Source: Thermoplasmata archaeon (GTDB taxonomy: Archaea > Thermoplasmatota > Thermoplasmata > Lutacidiplasmatales > UBA184). Taken from it: a DNA stretch of 57,737 bases. The stretch covers positions 1-57,737 of the forward strand of contig JAKIVS010000012.1 of assembly GCA_022750435.1 (NCBI GenBank), written 5' to 3'. Of this stretch, positions 17,448 to 26,233 are shown piece after piece. How positions within the stretch are numbered: position 1 is the stretch's first letter; each line of letters begins with the position of its first letter. A program made the translations under genes and the position numbers. The notes beneath the pieces are model-generated. The model was given only the letters and a program-made list of their open reading frames with translations, was not told where the DNA came from and ran no database searches.

Positions 17448-18305
17448 TTAGGGCGAAGGAGGGCGGTCGTCCGCGTCATCGAACCACCCGGACTTCGCCG
17501 GTGAACCCACCCCAGTGAGCGGAGCCGAGCGGCCAAGGAGTCCGAGGAACCGGTTCGCGGACTCTGGCGCGTACCCCTCGAAATGGTTGTTGAAGAACAC
17601 CAACGCATCGTGGATCTCGTCGAGCCTTTCCCGGACGGCCGTCGCCCACCGACGCGCGGTGTCGGAGCGGTCCACCCGCAGCTCCCCGAGCTCGGTTTCC
17701 GAAATGGTCGTGTGGTCGCCGATGAACCGGAGGTAGATCCGGTCGGTCGTCACCACCGGGGGGACGTCGAGGAAGGTCAGTGCCGACCAGGCGAGGGCGA
17801 CCTTGTGGTCGCCCAGCATCCGGCGAAGCTGCTCGAGGCGCTGCCCCTCGTACCACCCGCGGTCGCGGAGCTCCACAGAGAGTGGGAGGGAGGAAGCGAG
17901 CCGCTCGACCAGCCGTCCAAGCTGCTCGACCGAGCCCGCGTCCCCCGTCTTCGGCGGTCGGAATGACGGGGGAAACTGGGCGACGACCCCGACGAGCTTC
18001 GGACCGAGCTCGGCCGCGGCCGATAGGAAGGCGCCCACCTTCTCCTCATCGAGGGGATGGTCGCGCTCCATCAGCTCCTTCGGAAGCTTCAGCGCGAAAC
18101 GGAACGACTCCGGCGTGCGCTGGGCCCATCCCCGGACCATCGAGCGTGCCGGGATGGCGTAGTAGGTCGCGTCGACCTCGACGACGTCGTAGAACCGCGC
18201 GTAGTACGGGAGACGTTGGACGGGAGGCAGGCCGGCGGGGTAGAGCCGACCGTTCCATGCCTCGCTCGTCCAAGAAGAGCACCCTACCCGAACCGTGCCG
18301 GTCAT
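17448..18305 (-). CDS. DUF72 (TIM-barrel-like) protein
   Basis: The 285-residue protein opens with VRVGCSSWTSEAWNGRLYPAG and continues with YARFYDVVEVDATYYAIPA, FRFALKLPKEL and LAWSALTFLDVPPVVTTDRIYLRFIG, which are hallmark DUF72 (YecE-like) segments. The family adopts a TIM-barrel fold of unknown reaction. The last part has DALVFFNNHFEGYAPESANRFL, the usual C-terminal block. The gene is 40 nt downstream of the large propeller gene on the same strand. Confidence 0.9.
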   Translation of the reverse strand: MTGTVRVGCSSWTSEAWNGRLYPAGLPPVQRLPYYARFYDVVEVDATYYAIPARSMVRGWAQRTPESFRFALKLPKELMERDHPLDEEKVGAFLSAAAELGPKLVGVVAQFPPSFRPPKTGDAGSVEQLGRLVERLASSLPLSVELRDRGWYEGQRLEQLRRMLGDHKVALAWSALTFLDVPPVVTTDRIYLRFIGDHTTISETELGELRVDRSDTARRWATAVRERLDEIHDALVFFNNHFEGYAPESANRFLGLLGRSAPLTGVGSPAKSGWFDDADDRPPSP

Positions 18306-18345
18306 CTCGGGCTCCTCGGGGCGTCCGATGCTTCCCTAGGCGGGG

Positions 18346-21096
18346 TCAGCCGGGGAGGTTCGGCGACGGAGGGTCGGGGAACGGCTTCCCCCCGCCTCGG
18401 CGTCCGATTACGGCCCCGGCCAGCCCTCCGACGATCGCCGCGACCGCCGCGGTCCCGAATCCCTCGATCACGCCGAAGTTCGGAGCCGACGACGAGCTGC
18501 TTGTCGTGGTCGCTACCGGGGCGAACGTGATGTTCACGGCGAGGGGAGCGCCGGTCACGGTCACGCTTCCGCCCGTCGGTGAAGCCCGGTAGCCGGCGAT
18601 GGCTGGGACGGTGAACGTGGCGGTCCCATTCGTCACTTGGAAGGTGATCGTCGGGAAGACGGAGGCGAGACTCGTGCCGTTGAAGTCAACGGTCCAATTC
18701 GTTCCGGACGGCAGGTTGCTTTCGCTGAACTGGACCGGATACGTTGTCGGCAACCGGACGAAGACAATCGTCTGGGCTTGGATGACGTCGGTGACCGACA
18801 AGTTCCCCGAGGAGGGGCTGATGGCGTAGCCGGGGATGGCCCCGACGTTGAATTGGACGATTCCGACAGCGCCCACGAGCAGCATCGACGGCGCCGAGCT
18901 CGTGCTCACGACTCCGGCGAGCGTCACCGACCAGACATGGCCCGTCGGGAGCCCCTGCTCGGTGAAATTGATGGGGTAGGCGCCGAGCCCGGGGAGCGTG
19001 ACGATCGAGATGGAGGCGTTCGAGTACGACGCGACGAAGATCTGGCCGTTCGTCCCGTCGTCCGCGATAGCGCCCGGATACCAACCGGTGCTGAGGTTCG
19101 CGACCTCGATACCGGCGGCGAGATTCACCACACCGACCGTGTCGTTATCGAAATTGCTCGCATAGACCGCTCCATTCGCGGCATCGTAGTCGAGAGCTAC
19201 CGTGCCCCCTCCCACGTAGATTGTTTCCGTGACGGCCTGCGTCGTCGGGTCGATGACGCTCAAGTTGTCGCTCGTGTTGAACGTCGTCGTGACTTCGCCC
19301 GCCACGAGGACGTCCCCGGTCGATGGGACGACGATGATCGAATCGCCGAGGGCCGTGAGATTGAGCGTCGCGACGACGAGCTTCGAGAGGGGGTTGAGCA
19401 CCGTGACGTTGTTGCCCGCCCCGATGTACAGGTCCCCGTTCGTCGCGTCGTAGGCGATCCCGTACAGGAAGCCCTGCTGTCCGACCGTCAGCGTTCCCAC
19501 GATGGTGTTCGTGGACCCGCTGATCTCGGTGAGGTCGTAGGTCGTGTGCAGGCTCGCGGCCGTGGGCTCGGAGTTCTCGACAAACAGGTAATCGTAGGCC
19601 GCGGCGAGCGCAATCCCAACCGGACCGAGCCCAACGGGGAGCGTGATGATCCGGAGGTTGGTCGAACCGTTCACGACTGTGACGGAGTCCGAGACGAAGT
19701 TGGCCACGTAGAAGCATTCGTTGACCGAGTCGTACGTGACGGCATCCGGGTCGCTGCCCACGGCGACAGTCTGGACCCGCTGCTCGGTCGTCGCATTGAG
19801 GAGCCAGAGCGCGTCCTGGTCGGACACCGCGACCGCGAGCTCGTTGGAGACGGGGTCGTAGGCCATGGCGGCGGGGGCCAGGCCCAGGAGCACGGACCCG
19901 TCCGGAACCTGCGTCGCGGCGCTCACGAACGTCACGTTGTCCGAATTGACCTCCGCGACGTAGACCTGGGAGGTGGCGGAGTCCCACGCCAGACCTTGGG
20001 GCCCGTTTCCGACACCGATGGTGGTCAGGACCGATTGCGTCCCCGAATTGATGACGTCAAGCGTGTTCGTCGACGTGTTGTCCGTGTAGACGTACCCTTT
20101 GGCCGTATTCTCGGCAAGCGCGTACGGGCCCGCCCCTAGCGGGATGGTGTAGGCGACAACGTTCGAGACCGTGTCCACGACCGCAAGACGGTTCGCGTCG
20201 TAGTCGGCGACATACAAGTACGGCGTCCCGCCGAGCAGAAGGAGGGCGTGCGGGTTCGCTCCGACGTTCAGCGTTGATTCCACGGACCCGTTCGTCGTGT
20301 TCACGAGGGTCAGGTTTCCATCGGTCACGTTGTCAGCGACGTAGAGCGTGTGGTTGGTTATGTCCAGGGCGAGCGCGCGCGGATAGCTTCCGACCGGAAT
20401 CGAGCCGACCACGGCATCGGTCGACCAGTTGAGCACCGCGATCGAGTCGGCGCCGGCCTGCGCGACGTACAGAACTTGGTTCGCCGGGTCGAGCGCGACC
20501 GCGGAAGGGTTCGAAGAAAGGTTGACGACACGGACGAGCGCACCCGTCGACGCGTTGAGGAACGCAAGGGACCCGTACGCGGCGAAGTTGTCGGTCGGGC
20601 AGACGACGATGGCCTCATTGTGCACGTAGTCGAGGGTGATGGCGGTCGGGGTGCCGGGGGTGGGAATGGTCCCGAGAACCGAGCCATTCGCGGCGTTCAG
20701 GATCGTGACTTCGTAGGAATAAGCGTCCGCGACGAAGATCCGAGCCGTGGCGGTGTCGGCCGCCACGGCGTCCGGCCCGGCCCCATTCTCTGGCAGCCGG
20801 GCGTTGCCGGCGAGAAGCGACTGATTGCGAAGGTCGTACGTCTCAGAGACGGACCCCGGTTGGAAGACCCCCCCACTGGGAGTCGCCTCCGGAGGGGTGG
20901 TCGCGCTCAGGTGATTTCCGGTCAGTGGAGGCAATCCGCCGGCCGGAGAGAATCTGGTCGTCGCCGCAGGGACTCCAAGGAGGAGCGCTTCTCCGTCCGA
21001 ATGGTGTCCTGTGCCGAGGACGACCCCACTCGGGAGAATCAAGACCGCTGCAATCACGAGTGCCGGCAGAACGAATGCGATCCTTCTCCACGACAT
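18346..21096 (-). CDS. secreted, membrane-anchored YVTN beta-propeller surface protein
   Basis: The protein has 916 residues if the ATG at 21096 is used; that start gives a signal peptide (MSWRRIAFVLPALVIAAVLI) and fits a TATA box at 21134-21143. A GTG 36 nt upstream is the alternative but leaves the TATA inside the leader. Residues about 75-640 hold roughly 13 YVTN/NHL-type propeller repeats of about 42 residues (pattern YVAN-x-DSV-V-G-G-P). After that come two or three beta-sandwich repeats (GYAISPSSGNLSV, YPVQFSESNLPSGTNW) and a C-terminal membrane helix (AAVAAIVGGLAGAVIG) with a short tail. Probable outer-surface adhesion or structural protein. Many N-x-S/T sequons. Confidence 0.88.
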   Translation of the reverse strand: MSWRRIAFVLPALVIAAVLILPSGVVLGTGHHSDGEALLLGVPAATTRFSPAGGLPPLTGNHLSATTPPEATPSGGVFQPGSVSETYDLRNQSLLAGNARLPENGAGPDAVAADTATARIFVADAYSYEVTILNAANGSVLGTIPTPGTPTAITLDYVHNEAIVVCPTDNFAAYGSLAFLNASTGALVRVVNLSSNPSAVALDPANQVLYVAQAGADSIAVLNWSTDAVVGSIPVGSYPRALALDITNHTLYVADNVTDGNLTLVNTTNGSVESTLNVGANPHALLLLGGTPYLYVADYDANRLAVVDTVSNVVAYTIPLGAGPYALAENTAKGYVYTDNTSTNTLDVINSGTQSVLTTIGVGNGPQGLAWDSATSQVYVAEVNSDNVTFVSAATQVPDGSVLLGLAPAAMAYDPVSNELAVAVSDQDALWLLNATTEQRVQTVAVGSDPDAVTYDSVNECFYVANFVSDSVTVVNGSTNLRIITLPVGLGPVGIALAAAYDYLFVENSEPTAASLHTTYDLTEISGSTNTIVGTLTVGQQGFLYGIAYDATNGDLYIGAGNNVTVLNPLSKLVVATLNLTALGDSIIVVPSTGDVLVAGEVTTTFNTSDNLSVIDPTTQAVTETIYVGGGTVALDYDAANGAVYASNFDNDTVGVVNLAAGIEVANLSTGWYPGAIADDGTNGQIFVASYSNASISIVTLPGLGAYPINFTEQGLPTGHVWSVTLAGVVSTSSAPSMLLVGAVGIVQFNVGAIPGYAISPSSGNLSVTDVIQAQTIVFVRLPTTYPVQFSESNLPSGTNWTVDFNGTSLASVFPTITFQVTNGTATFTVPAIAGYRASPTGGSVTVTGAPLAVNITFAPVATTTSSSSSAPNFGVIEGFGTAAVAAIVGGLAGAVIGRRGGGKPFPDPPSPNLPG

Positions 21097-21133
21097 GCGC
21101 AGATTCCCGATGCGGCGCCGACGGAAGGCCACT

Positions 21134-21143
21134 CATTAAGAAT
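21134..21143 (-). promoter_or_regulatory. TATA-like box of the propeller protein gene
   Basis: The minus-strand reading attcttaatg is centred about 42 nt before the ATG at 21096, giving a leader of about 14 nt, and only about 6 nt before the upstream GTG at 21132. It therefore favours the downstream start. Confidence 0.45.
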
Positions 21144-21263
21144 TGCGGCGAAGGCGGAGCGGAGACTGGAACGCTGGGACGCGCTTTTTTCGAGTTCTCC
21201 GTCGCGGAGTCATCTTTGGTCCCTGAGCGCGTCGAAAGGCGAGATCGATCATCGGGGCCCCGG

Positions 21264-21336
21264 AGCCGCCAGGGAGGATTGAACTCCCGACCTGCTGATT
21301 ACAAATCAGCCGCTCTTCCGACTGAGCTATGGCGGC
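21264..21336 (-). tRNA. tRNA-Thr (anticodon TGT)
   Basis: On the minus strand the acceptor stem GCCGCCA/TGGCGGC pairs fully. The D arm has AGCTCAGTCGGAAGAGC. The anticodon stem GCTGA/TCAGC encloses TTTGTAA (anticodon TGT), and the T arm GGGAG-TTCAATC-CTCCC is perfect. Discriminator T at 21264 fits archaeal tRNA-Thr. No intron. Confidence 0.95.
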
Positions 21337-21454
21337 ATGCGACGGTGACCGGCCCTAGATCGCGTGCTCTTGGGCCTTTTGGGGTACTGCGCCCTGGTAC
21401 CGCCGGAGCCGGAGCTGCCCCGGCCTGGCACTGCCAAATGCGGCGTTACGCTGC

Positions 21455-21703
21455 GTGGAGTTCGTAGGTGACCCCCGTTCCCGGAGAACGTCCGCCGGTC
21501 CAACCCAGCGAGGCGCGAACGGCGACGTCCTCTGCTACTTCCACGACGCGCGGAAGTTCAAGGCACGGTACGCGACGATTGGCTTCAGCTACTCGGCGGC
21601 GTTTGACGACGGCTCAATGGAGCCGGTCGTCTACGCGCTTCGGCACTTCACCGCCACACAAGAGGCGCAGATCGTCGCGCTTCTCGAGAAGGCGCTGCGC
21701 TGA
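21455..21703 (+). pseudogene. C-terminal remnant of a DUF1801-type protein
   Basis: The last 60 residues (GDVLCYFHDARKFKARYATI, DDGSMEPVVYALRHFTATQE, and a VALLEKAL ending) match the C-terminal half of DUF1801-type proteins (pattern CFFQ-x-KFKARYATLGF ... DDG-MWPTAFAL). The N-terminal half, including the GMPAYA-type segment expected before GDVLCYF, is absent and replaced by unrelated sequence. It lies 120 nt from tRNA-Thr. It is likely a truncated, decaying gene, perhaps left by an insertion or deletion at the tRNA; a start at 21455 could still give an 82-residue peptide. Confidence 0.6.
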
Positions 21704-21764
21704 ATCCGGCCTCAGCACCCGCGCCGAGGCAACCCCGCAAGCGACCGATCCCAGGTCGGGTCGG

Positions 21765-23108
21765 CTAGCCCCGAGGGGCCCAGTCCGGAGCGGTCCCGTC
21801 TTCCCCGTCCCCACCATCGGTCGAGGGTCGTGCCAACCGAACGTCTCGGTAGACTGATTCGCCCCGGGGCGTGAACGAGTAGACCCGTAACCTCCGCGAT
21901 TGGCCGGAGACATGTCGGACGTCCTGGGTCAGGACGCCCGCAGCGACCAGACGTCGGAGCACGTTCGTGAGGGTGCTCTGCCCGACGCCGAGGGTGGAGG
22001 CCATCCCGGACTGCGTCAAGGCGAGGGGGCCGATCTCGTCCCGGCCGAGTCGTCCTTGGGCCCCGATGTGAAGCACGACGCGCTGGGTCAGCTGGACTCG
22101 AGATCGGGGAGGCGCCGGAGGGGCCGATCTCGCGCGGTCCGATGGGGGGGATTCGGCCCGCGGGAGTTCCGCCAATTCGGGCACCGGGGACGCAGGGAGC
22201 GTGTCGCGAGCGGAGGACTTGCCCCCCGTTGGCGGCCCGATTGAACCCCCTGACACATCGTCGGGATCTCGCGGAAGCTCGGCCGGCGATCGAGCGGTCG
22301 GTGGGCCCAATCCTCGCCGCGCGAGAACTCGCCCGACCAGGAAGAACGAGAGGGTTGCCGTGAGCGCCAGTCCCGCCGCCACGCCAACGATCCATCCGGG
22401 GGTCGGTGTCAAGCCAAGGAGTTCGCCGGGACCGTCAGAAGTGTCGGCTCGGACGACCTCGGTCCCGGAAGCCATCGCCCAATGCCCGCTCGAGTCGGTC
22501 ACGTTCACCGAGTAGTGGAAAGTCCCCGGCTTCTGGTAGGTGTACACGACGGGGATGCCGGAGCCGACGCTCCCGTCTCCGAACGTCCAAAGTGCGGCGA
22601 CGTACGTTCCAGTCCCTCCGGTCACGTTCGCCGAGAACTCAACGGTGAGCGGTGTGGAACCGGAGGCGGGCGTCGTGGAGATCGCAATCGACAGGGCGCC
22701 GGGACTCGCGGCGACCATGGACGTCCCGTCTGCCGAACACGCCGGCTCCGTCACCCGGACGAGGACCGGATACGACCCTGGGTTGTTGTACCGGTGGAGC
22801 GGCGAGGACGCCCCCGAAACCGAGCCGTTCCAGAAGCTGCCGTCCCCGAAGTCCCAGCTGTACGCGCTTGGGGCACCCGACGAAACCGTCGCGTTGAAAC
22901 GGACCAGGAGCGGCGCCGGCCCGGTCGATGGGCTAGCGGTGACGTCCACCGTGAACCCGCACGCCTTGGGGGCCGAGAGGGCCGACGCGGCGCCCGTGAC
23001 CCCAATGACGACGAAGACCCAGCCGAGAAGGATCCAGAGCCCGTGCGTCCGCGGTCCGCCGAACGCCGGTCGGCGTCGCACCGCACGGCCCCTGCGCGCG
23101 GCGATCAC
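21765..23108 (-). CDS. membrane protein with PKD ectodomain and cytoplasmic winged-helix domain
   Basis: The protein has 447 residues. After an Arg-rich N-terminus comes membrane helix 1 (residues about 23-42, WILLGWVFVVIGVTGAASAL), then two PKD domains (YSWDFGDGSFWNGSVSG and AALWTFGDGSVGSG), a second helix (WIVGVAAGLALTATLSFFLVG), an 80-residue Pro/Ser-rich linker and a MarR/IclR-like winged helix (about 340-425: QRVVLHIGAQGRLGRDEIGP, TLTNVLRRLVAAGVLTQDVRH). The topology puts PKD outside and the DNA-binding domain inside, suggesting a one-component surface sensor/regulator. The start is a GTG overlapping the upstream stop as GTGA. Its winged helix is homologous to that at 54031-54609. Confidence 0.85.
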   Translation of the reverse strand: MIAARRGRAVRRRPAFGGPRTHGLWILLGWVFVVIGVTGAASALSAPKACGFTVDVTASPSTGPAPLLVRFNATVSSGAPSAYSWDFGDGSFWNGSVSGASSPLHRYNNPGSYPVLVRVTEPACSADGTSMVAASPGALSIAISTTPASGSTPLTVEFSANVTGGTGTYVAALWTFGDGSVGSGIPVVYTYQKPGTFHYSVNVTDSSGHWAMASGTEVVRADTSDGPGELLGLTPTPGWIVGVAAGLALTATLSFFLVGRVLARRGLGPPTARSPAELPRDPDDVSGGSIGPPTGGKSSARDTLPASPVPELAELPRAESPPSDRARSAPPAPPRSRVQLTQRVVLHIGAQGRLGRDEIGPLALTQSGMASTLGVGQSTLTNVLRRLVAAGVLTQDVRHVSGQSRRLRVYSFTPRGESVYRDVRLARPSTDGGDGEDGTAPDWAPRG

Positions 23109-24031
23109 GGGGGCATGCGGTTCGGAGGGCGCGGCGGTCCGGTTTGGAGGCGCGCGACCAGTTCGTCCCCTTCCCGCCTCCACCGGCGGGTCTGGGCAAA
23201 TCGGAATCCGAGGCCCGCGGCGAGGATTGTGCCGGCGAGGGCGGCGAGGAGCACGAAGACCGGCGTAGAACCCTGGGAGAACGGGGACGTCGCCCCCGCG
23301 GTGACGGTGATGGAGGGCAGCGTCCGGACCGTTCGATGGCCCGCGCTGTCGGTCACCGTCAGTTGGGGCGTGAAGACGCCCGGAGACTCGTAGAGATGAT
23401 GGACGGGCACACCGGGCAGTTCCGAACCCGAGGTCCCGTCCCCGAACGTCCACTGCAGTGTGATCGGCGGAGTCCCGCCGGCCACGGTCTCGTTGAACGT
23501 CGCGGTGAGCGGCGCGGGGCCGGACCCGGTCAGCTCGACGGCGCTCGCGCCCAGGGAGTTCTGGTCCGTCACGACGATCAACGCCGTCGAGCCGACGCCG
23601 GCGCCGCGGGCGTCGGACGCAATCGCGACGACGCTGAAATTTCCGGAGTTGAGATAGACATGAGAGAAATCAAGTGGGCTCGATCCGGACCACGTCGAAT
23701 TCCCCACGCCGCAGTTCGGCGCCGGGCTCTGGTGGTCCGCCGTCCCGAAACAGACCGAGAGGTTGTACGGCCCCACGCCGTCCGAGACGGAGACCGTGAC
23801 GTTGACGAACAGCGGGGCGTTCCCCACGCTCGGGGAGACGGCCAGCGAGAGGATCGGGGCATCGAAGGTCGTCACGCTCGAGCCGCCCACGAGTGCGGCC
23901 GCGCGGTAGGGCGCTGGGGAACCGGAAGCGCACCCTTCCGCAGCCACGACGGCGAGGAGGAGGGCCACCCCGAGGGCGATCGCCCAGGGCGATGCGGGCG
24001 CTCCCCCTCGGGCGCGGTCCAGTCTCCTCAT
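23105..24031 (-). CDS. PKD-domain membrane-anchored surface protein
   Basis: The protein has 308 residues: signal/anchor helix (WAIALGVALLLAVVAAEGC), two or three PKD-like Ig folds (LSVCFGTADHQSPAPNCGVG, LQWTFGDGTSGSELPGVPVH), a C-terminal helix (VFVLLAALAGTILAAGLGFRFA) and a basic cytosolic tail. A Cys right after the signal (EGCASG) could be a lipid-attachment site, although archaeal lipobox use is uncertain. Start ATG 24031; it overlaps the next gene by 4 nt (GTGA) and follows the previous gene by 31 nt, so the three genes 26201-21765 form an operon. Confidence 0.85.
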   Translation of the reverse strand: MRRLDRARGGAPASPWAIALGVALLLAVVAAEGCASGSPAPYRAAALVGGSSVTTFDAPILSLAVSPSVGNAPLFVNVTVSVSDGVGPYNLSVCFGTADHQSPAPNCGVGNSTWSGSSPLDFSHVYLNSGNFSVVAIASDARGAGVGSTALIVVTDQNSLGASAVELTGSGPAPLTATFNETVAGGTPPITLQWTFGDGTSGSELPGVPVHHLYESPGVFTPQLTVTDSAGHRTVRTLPSITVTAGATSPFSQGSTPVFVLLAALAGTILAAGLGFRFAQTRRWRREGDELVARLQTGPPRPPNRMPP

Positions 24032-24062
24032 CGCCCGCTCTCCGTCGCCTCGCTGAGGGGGC

Positions 24063-26201
24063 TTACCATCGCCGCTCGTCGTCGGCCGCCGATGCCGCGC
24101 GGGCTCCCCCTCCGTGGGGAGTGCGGCGTATGCGGCGCCCCGTGAGGAACCCGCCCAGGCCACCGACGGCGGCTCCCGCGGCGACGACCGCAACGAGCCC
24201 CGCGGTCATGACCTCCGCGGCGAGGCTCCCCGCCGCGAGCTTCCCGCCGGAGATCGGCGTCTCGCCCGAGCCGTTCCCCGAGCCGTTGGATCCGGAGCCG
24301 TTGCCCGTACCGCCGGCTGGCGCGGCGTAGACCCAGACACCGCCTTCGCCGACCAGCACCGTGCCGTACGCATTCGTCGTGTTGTAGACGAACGCCGTCG
24401 CCGGGAACCAGCCCACGTGGGGGTAGTTGACAGTCACCATGAGCCCAGTCACATTCGGCGTGGCGTTGCTCCCCGGTAGACTCCATACCACGAGGAACGG
24501 CGCCGAGCCGCCGTTGATGAACGCCGACAGGATGGTCGTGAGTGGCGAGCCCCCCGTTACCGGGGACGCTGCGACCGTGACCCCGACCGAGGTCGGATAC
24601 GGCGCGGACACGTTCGTGCCGTTGAAGTAGCTCGCGTTCAGCCACACCGCGACCGAAGCCGTCATATCGTTCCCGTTCACGGCGCGGATCGAGAAGTTGT
24701 AGAGCCCTGCCGACGCGTACGAGTGGGAGAAAATCCCCGCAGTCAGGGTCCCGGTGGCGTTCGGGCCCGAGCTCAGGTTGACCAAGATGTATCCTCCGTC
24801 ACCAGTTCGCACGGAGATCGTCGACGCGTTGACGGTCCCGGCGACGGTGAGGTTGAACACGGTGACGTTGATCCGGGTCGGTCCTTCGAGCAGGGCGAGG
24901 ATCGCGGAGAACGAGTAGGTCGCGTTCCACGCCTCGAGCACCCACTCCGAGACTCCCGAGCTCTGCCGGAACAGGACGACGCGGCCGCCGGCGGAAGAGT
25001 TGTTGCCGGAGCCGTTGCCGCCGGTGCCGTTGCCGTGCGAGCCGTTCCCGCCGGTCCCGTTGGAACCTCCTCCCAGGAAGACGACCGACAGTCCCGTCGA
25101 GACCGTGGCCGTGGCGTTCGGGTCCTGCCACCAGATCGAGAGGGTGTACGAACCTTGGGCCGTGTACGTGTTGGTTGCGTTGAAGCCGCCGGCGCCGGGG
25201 CCCGACAGGTTTCCTCCGAAGGTCTGGTTGAGTCCGTTCCCGTTCCCGAACGTGACGAAGAGTCGGGCCGGGGATACGGGCCACTGGAGCGTTCCCGAGA
25301 GATCCAGTGTCGCGGAGGCGTTGCCGTACCAGAGCGACGCGGTCGCGTTGACCGACAACGTACCGTTCCACGCGACGAGCCCGTACTGGATGTAGCTCGA
25401 ATTCCCGCCGGTGGTCGTCACACTCGACCCCGCGGAGGAGTTGTGCGACCCGTTTCCGCCGGAACCGTTCCCCGAGCCGTTGGTCCCAGACCCGTTTCCG
25501 CCCGAGCCGTTGCCCGAACTCCCGTGGGAAAGGAACGTCACGGGGAGTCCGACGCTGACGTTCGCGTCGCGGAAGGAATCCCGCGCACTGATCGTCACGG
25601 TGTAGTTCCCCTGGCTCGTGTAGTTGTATGAAGTTCCGGTGTTCAGCCCGCCTCCGTTCGCATTGACGGACGTGGTCCAGAACCGACCGTTGCCGAAGCT
25701 GACGTTCAGGAAGGTCGGATTCACGGAGTCCGACACCGTGATCGAGACGTTGAGTCGCGCGCTGGTCGAGGCCGGGAAGAGGTCGAGGTCGGCGATGTAC
25801 GTCAACGAGTTATTCCAGGCGGATGCGTCCACAACGGTGAGGTTGGCCGTCTGTTGAACGTACGTCACGCTCGATCCCGACGAATTGTTTCCGGAACCGC
25901 TACCGGAGCCGTTCCCCGAGCCATTGCCGGACCCGTTGGTCCCATTGCCCGATCCGTTCCCGGATCGGTTGGCTGTCCGGCTCGCCGCCGTCGCCGGGTC
26001 CCCGCCGAGGGCTAGGTGGGGAGGCAGGCACGTCGCGACCGGCAGGATCAGCGCGGCCGTGACTACGACCGAAGGGATCAGGACGAGCAGGGTCAGGAAG
26101 ATCACAAGCGCGGAGCGGGAGCGGTGAGCCTTCGCTCCCGTGGTGGAGGGGGGCGAGGGGACGGTCGTCCGAAGAGCGAATTCGCGGTGAGTTCGCAGCA
26201 T
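24063..26201 (-). CDS. sequon-rich PKD-type surface glycoprotein
   Basis: The protein has 712 residues. A basic N-terminus and signal helix (LVIFLTLLVLIPSVVVTAAL) precede four Ig/PKD-like beta modules separated by low-complexity linkers of N-G-S/T units (residues about 78-111 and three more). Nearly every linker unit is an N-glycosylation sequon. A C-terminal membrane helix (AEVMTAGLVAVVAAGAAVGGLGGFLTG) is followed by an Arg-rich tail. Probable heavily glycosylated cell-surface protein. The ATG at 26201 has a TATA box about 28 nt upstream, so the operon message is leaderless. Confidence 0.85.
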   Translation of the reverse strand: MLRTHREFALRTTVPSPPSTTGAKAHRSRSALVIFLTLLVLIPSVVVTAALILPVATCLPPHLALGGDPATAASRTANRSGNGSGNGTNGSGNGSGNGSGSGSGNNSSGSSVTYVQQTANLTVVDASAWNNSLTYIADLDLFPASTSARLNVSITVSDSVNPTFLNVSFGNGRFWTTSVNANGGGLNTGTSYNYTSQGNYTVTISARDSFRDANVSVGLPVTFLSHGSSGNGSGGNGSGTNGSGNGSGGNGSHNSSAGSSVTTTGGNSSYIQYGLVAWNGTLSVNATASLWYGNASATLDLSGTLQWPVSPARLFVTFGNGNGLNQTFGGNLSGPGAGGFNATNTYTAQGSYTLSIWWQDPNATATVSTGLSVVFLGGGSNGTGGNGSHGNGTGGNGSGNNSSAGGRVVLFRQSSGVSEWVLEAWNATYSFSAILALLEGPTRINVTVFNLTVAGTVNASTISVRTGDGGYILVNLSSGPNATGTLTAGIFSHSYASAGLYNFSIRAVNGNDMTASVAVWLNASYFNGTNVSAPYPTSVGVTVAASPVTGGSPLTTILSAFINGGSAPFLVVWSLPGSNATPNVTGLMVTVNYPHVGWFPATAFVYNTTNAYGTVLVGEGGVWVYAAPAGGTGNGSGSNGSGNGSGETPISGGKLAAGSLAAEVMTAGLVAVVAAGAAVGGLGGFLTGRRIRRTPHGGGARAASAADDERRW
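24262..24318 (-). repeat. N-G-S sequon linker 4
   Basis: Short in-frame repeats encode Gly-Asn-Gly-Ser units before the C-terminal membrane helix of the surface glycoprotein. On the plus strand they read as repeated gagccgtt-type units. Confidence 0.7.
24984..25076 (-). repeat. N-G-S/T sequon linker 3
   Basis: Repeated codons for Asn-Gly-Thr/Ser with His and Gly separate two beta domains of the surface glycoprotein. Each unit is a potential N-glycosylation site. Confidence 0.7.
25420..25533 (-). repeat. N-G-S/T sequon linker 2
   Basis: The longest internal block of Gly-Asn-Gly-Ser/Thr units lies between two beta domains of the surface glycoprotein. Near-identical 6- to 15-nt units suggest expansion by slippage or unequal recombination. 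Confidence 0.7.
25869..25970 (-). repeat. N-G-S/T sequon linker 1
   Basis: Residues about 78-111 of the surface glycoprotein consist almost only of Asn, Gly, Ser and Thr, just after the signal region. Confidence 0.75.
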
Positions 26202-26225
26202 GCTCTCCTCGGGTGTATCCCGCCG

Positions 26226-26233
26226 TTATAAGG
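26226..26233 (-). promoter_or_regulatory. TATA box of the surface-glycoprotein operon
   Basis: The minus-strand reading cttataac is centred about 28 nt before the ATG at 26201. Confidence 0.65.

Noticed and set aside
18637-20139. 500-codon plus-strand frame inside the propeller gene
   Set aside because: Composition is Arg/Asp/Gly/Val-rich mirror sequence of the YVTN repeats, with no start signals; shadow.
24262-25970. CRISPR-like repeated short units in the plus-strand reading
   Set aside because: Units are 6-15 nt, in frame with the glycoprotein gene and lack unique spacers; they are coding repeats.
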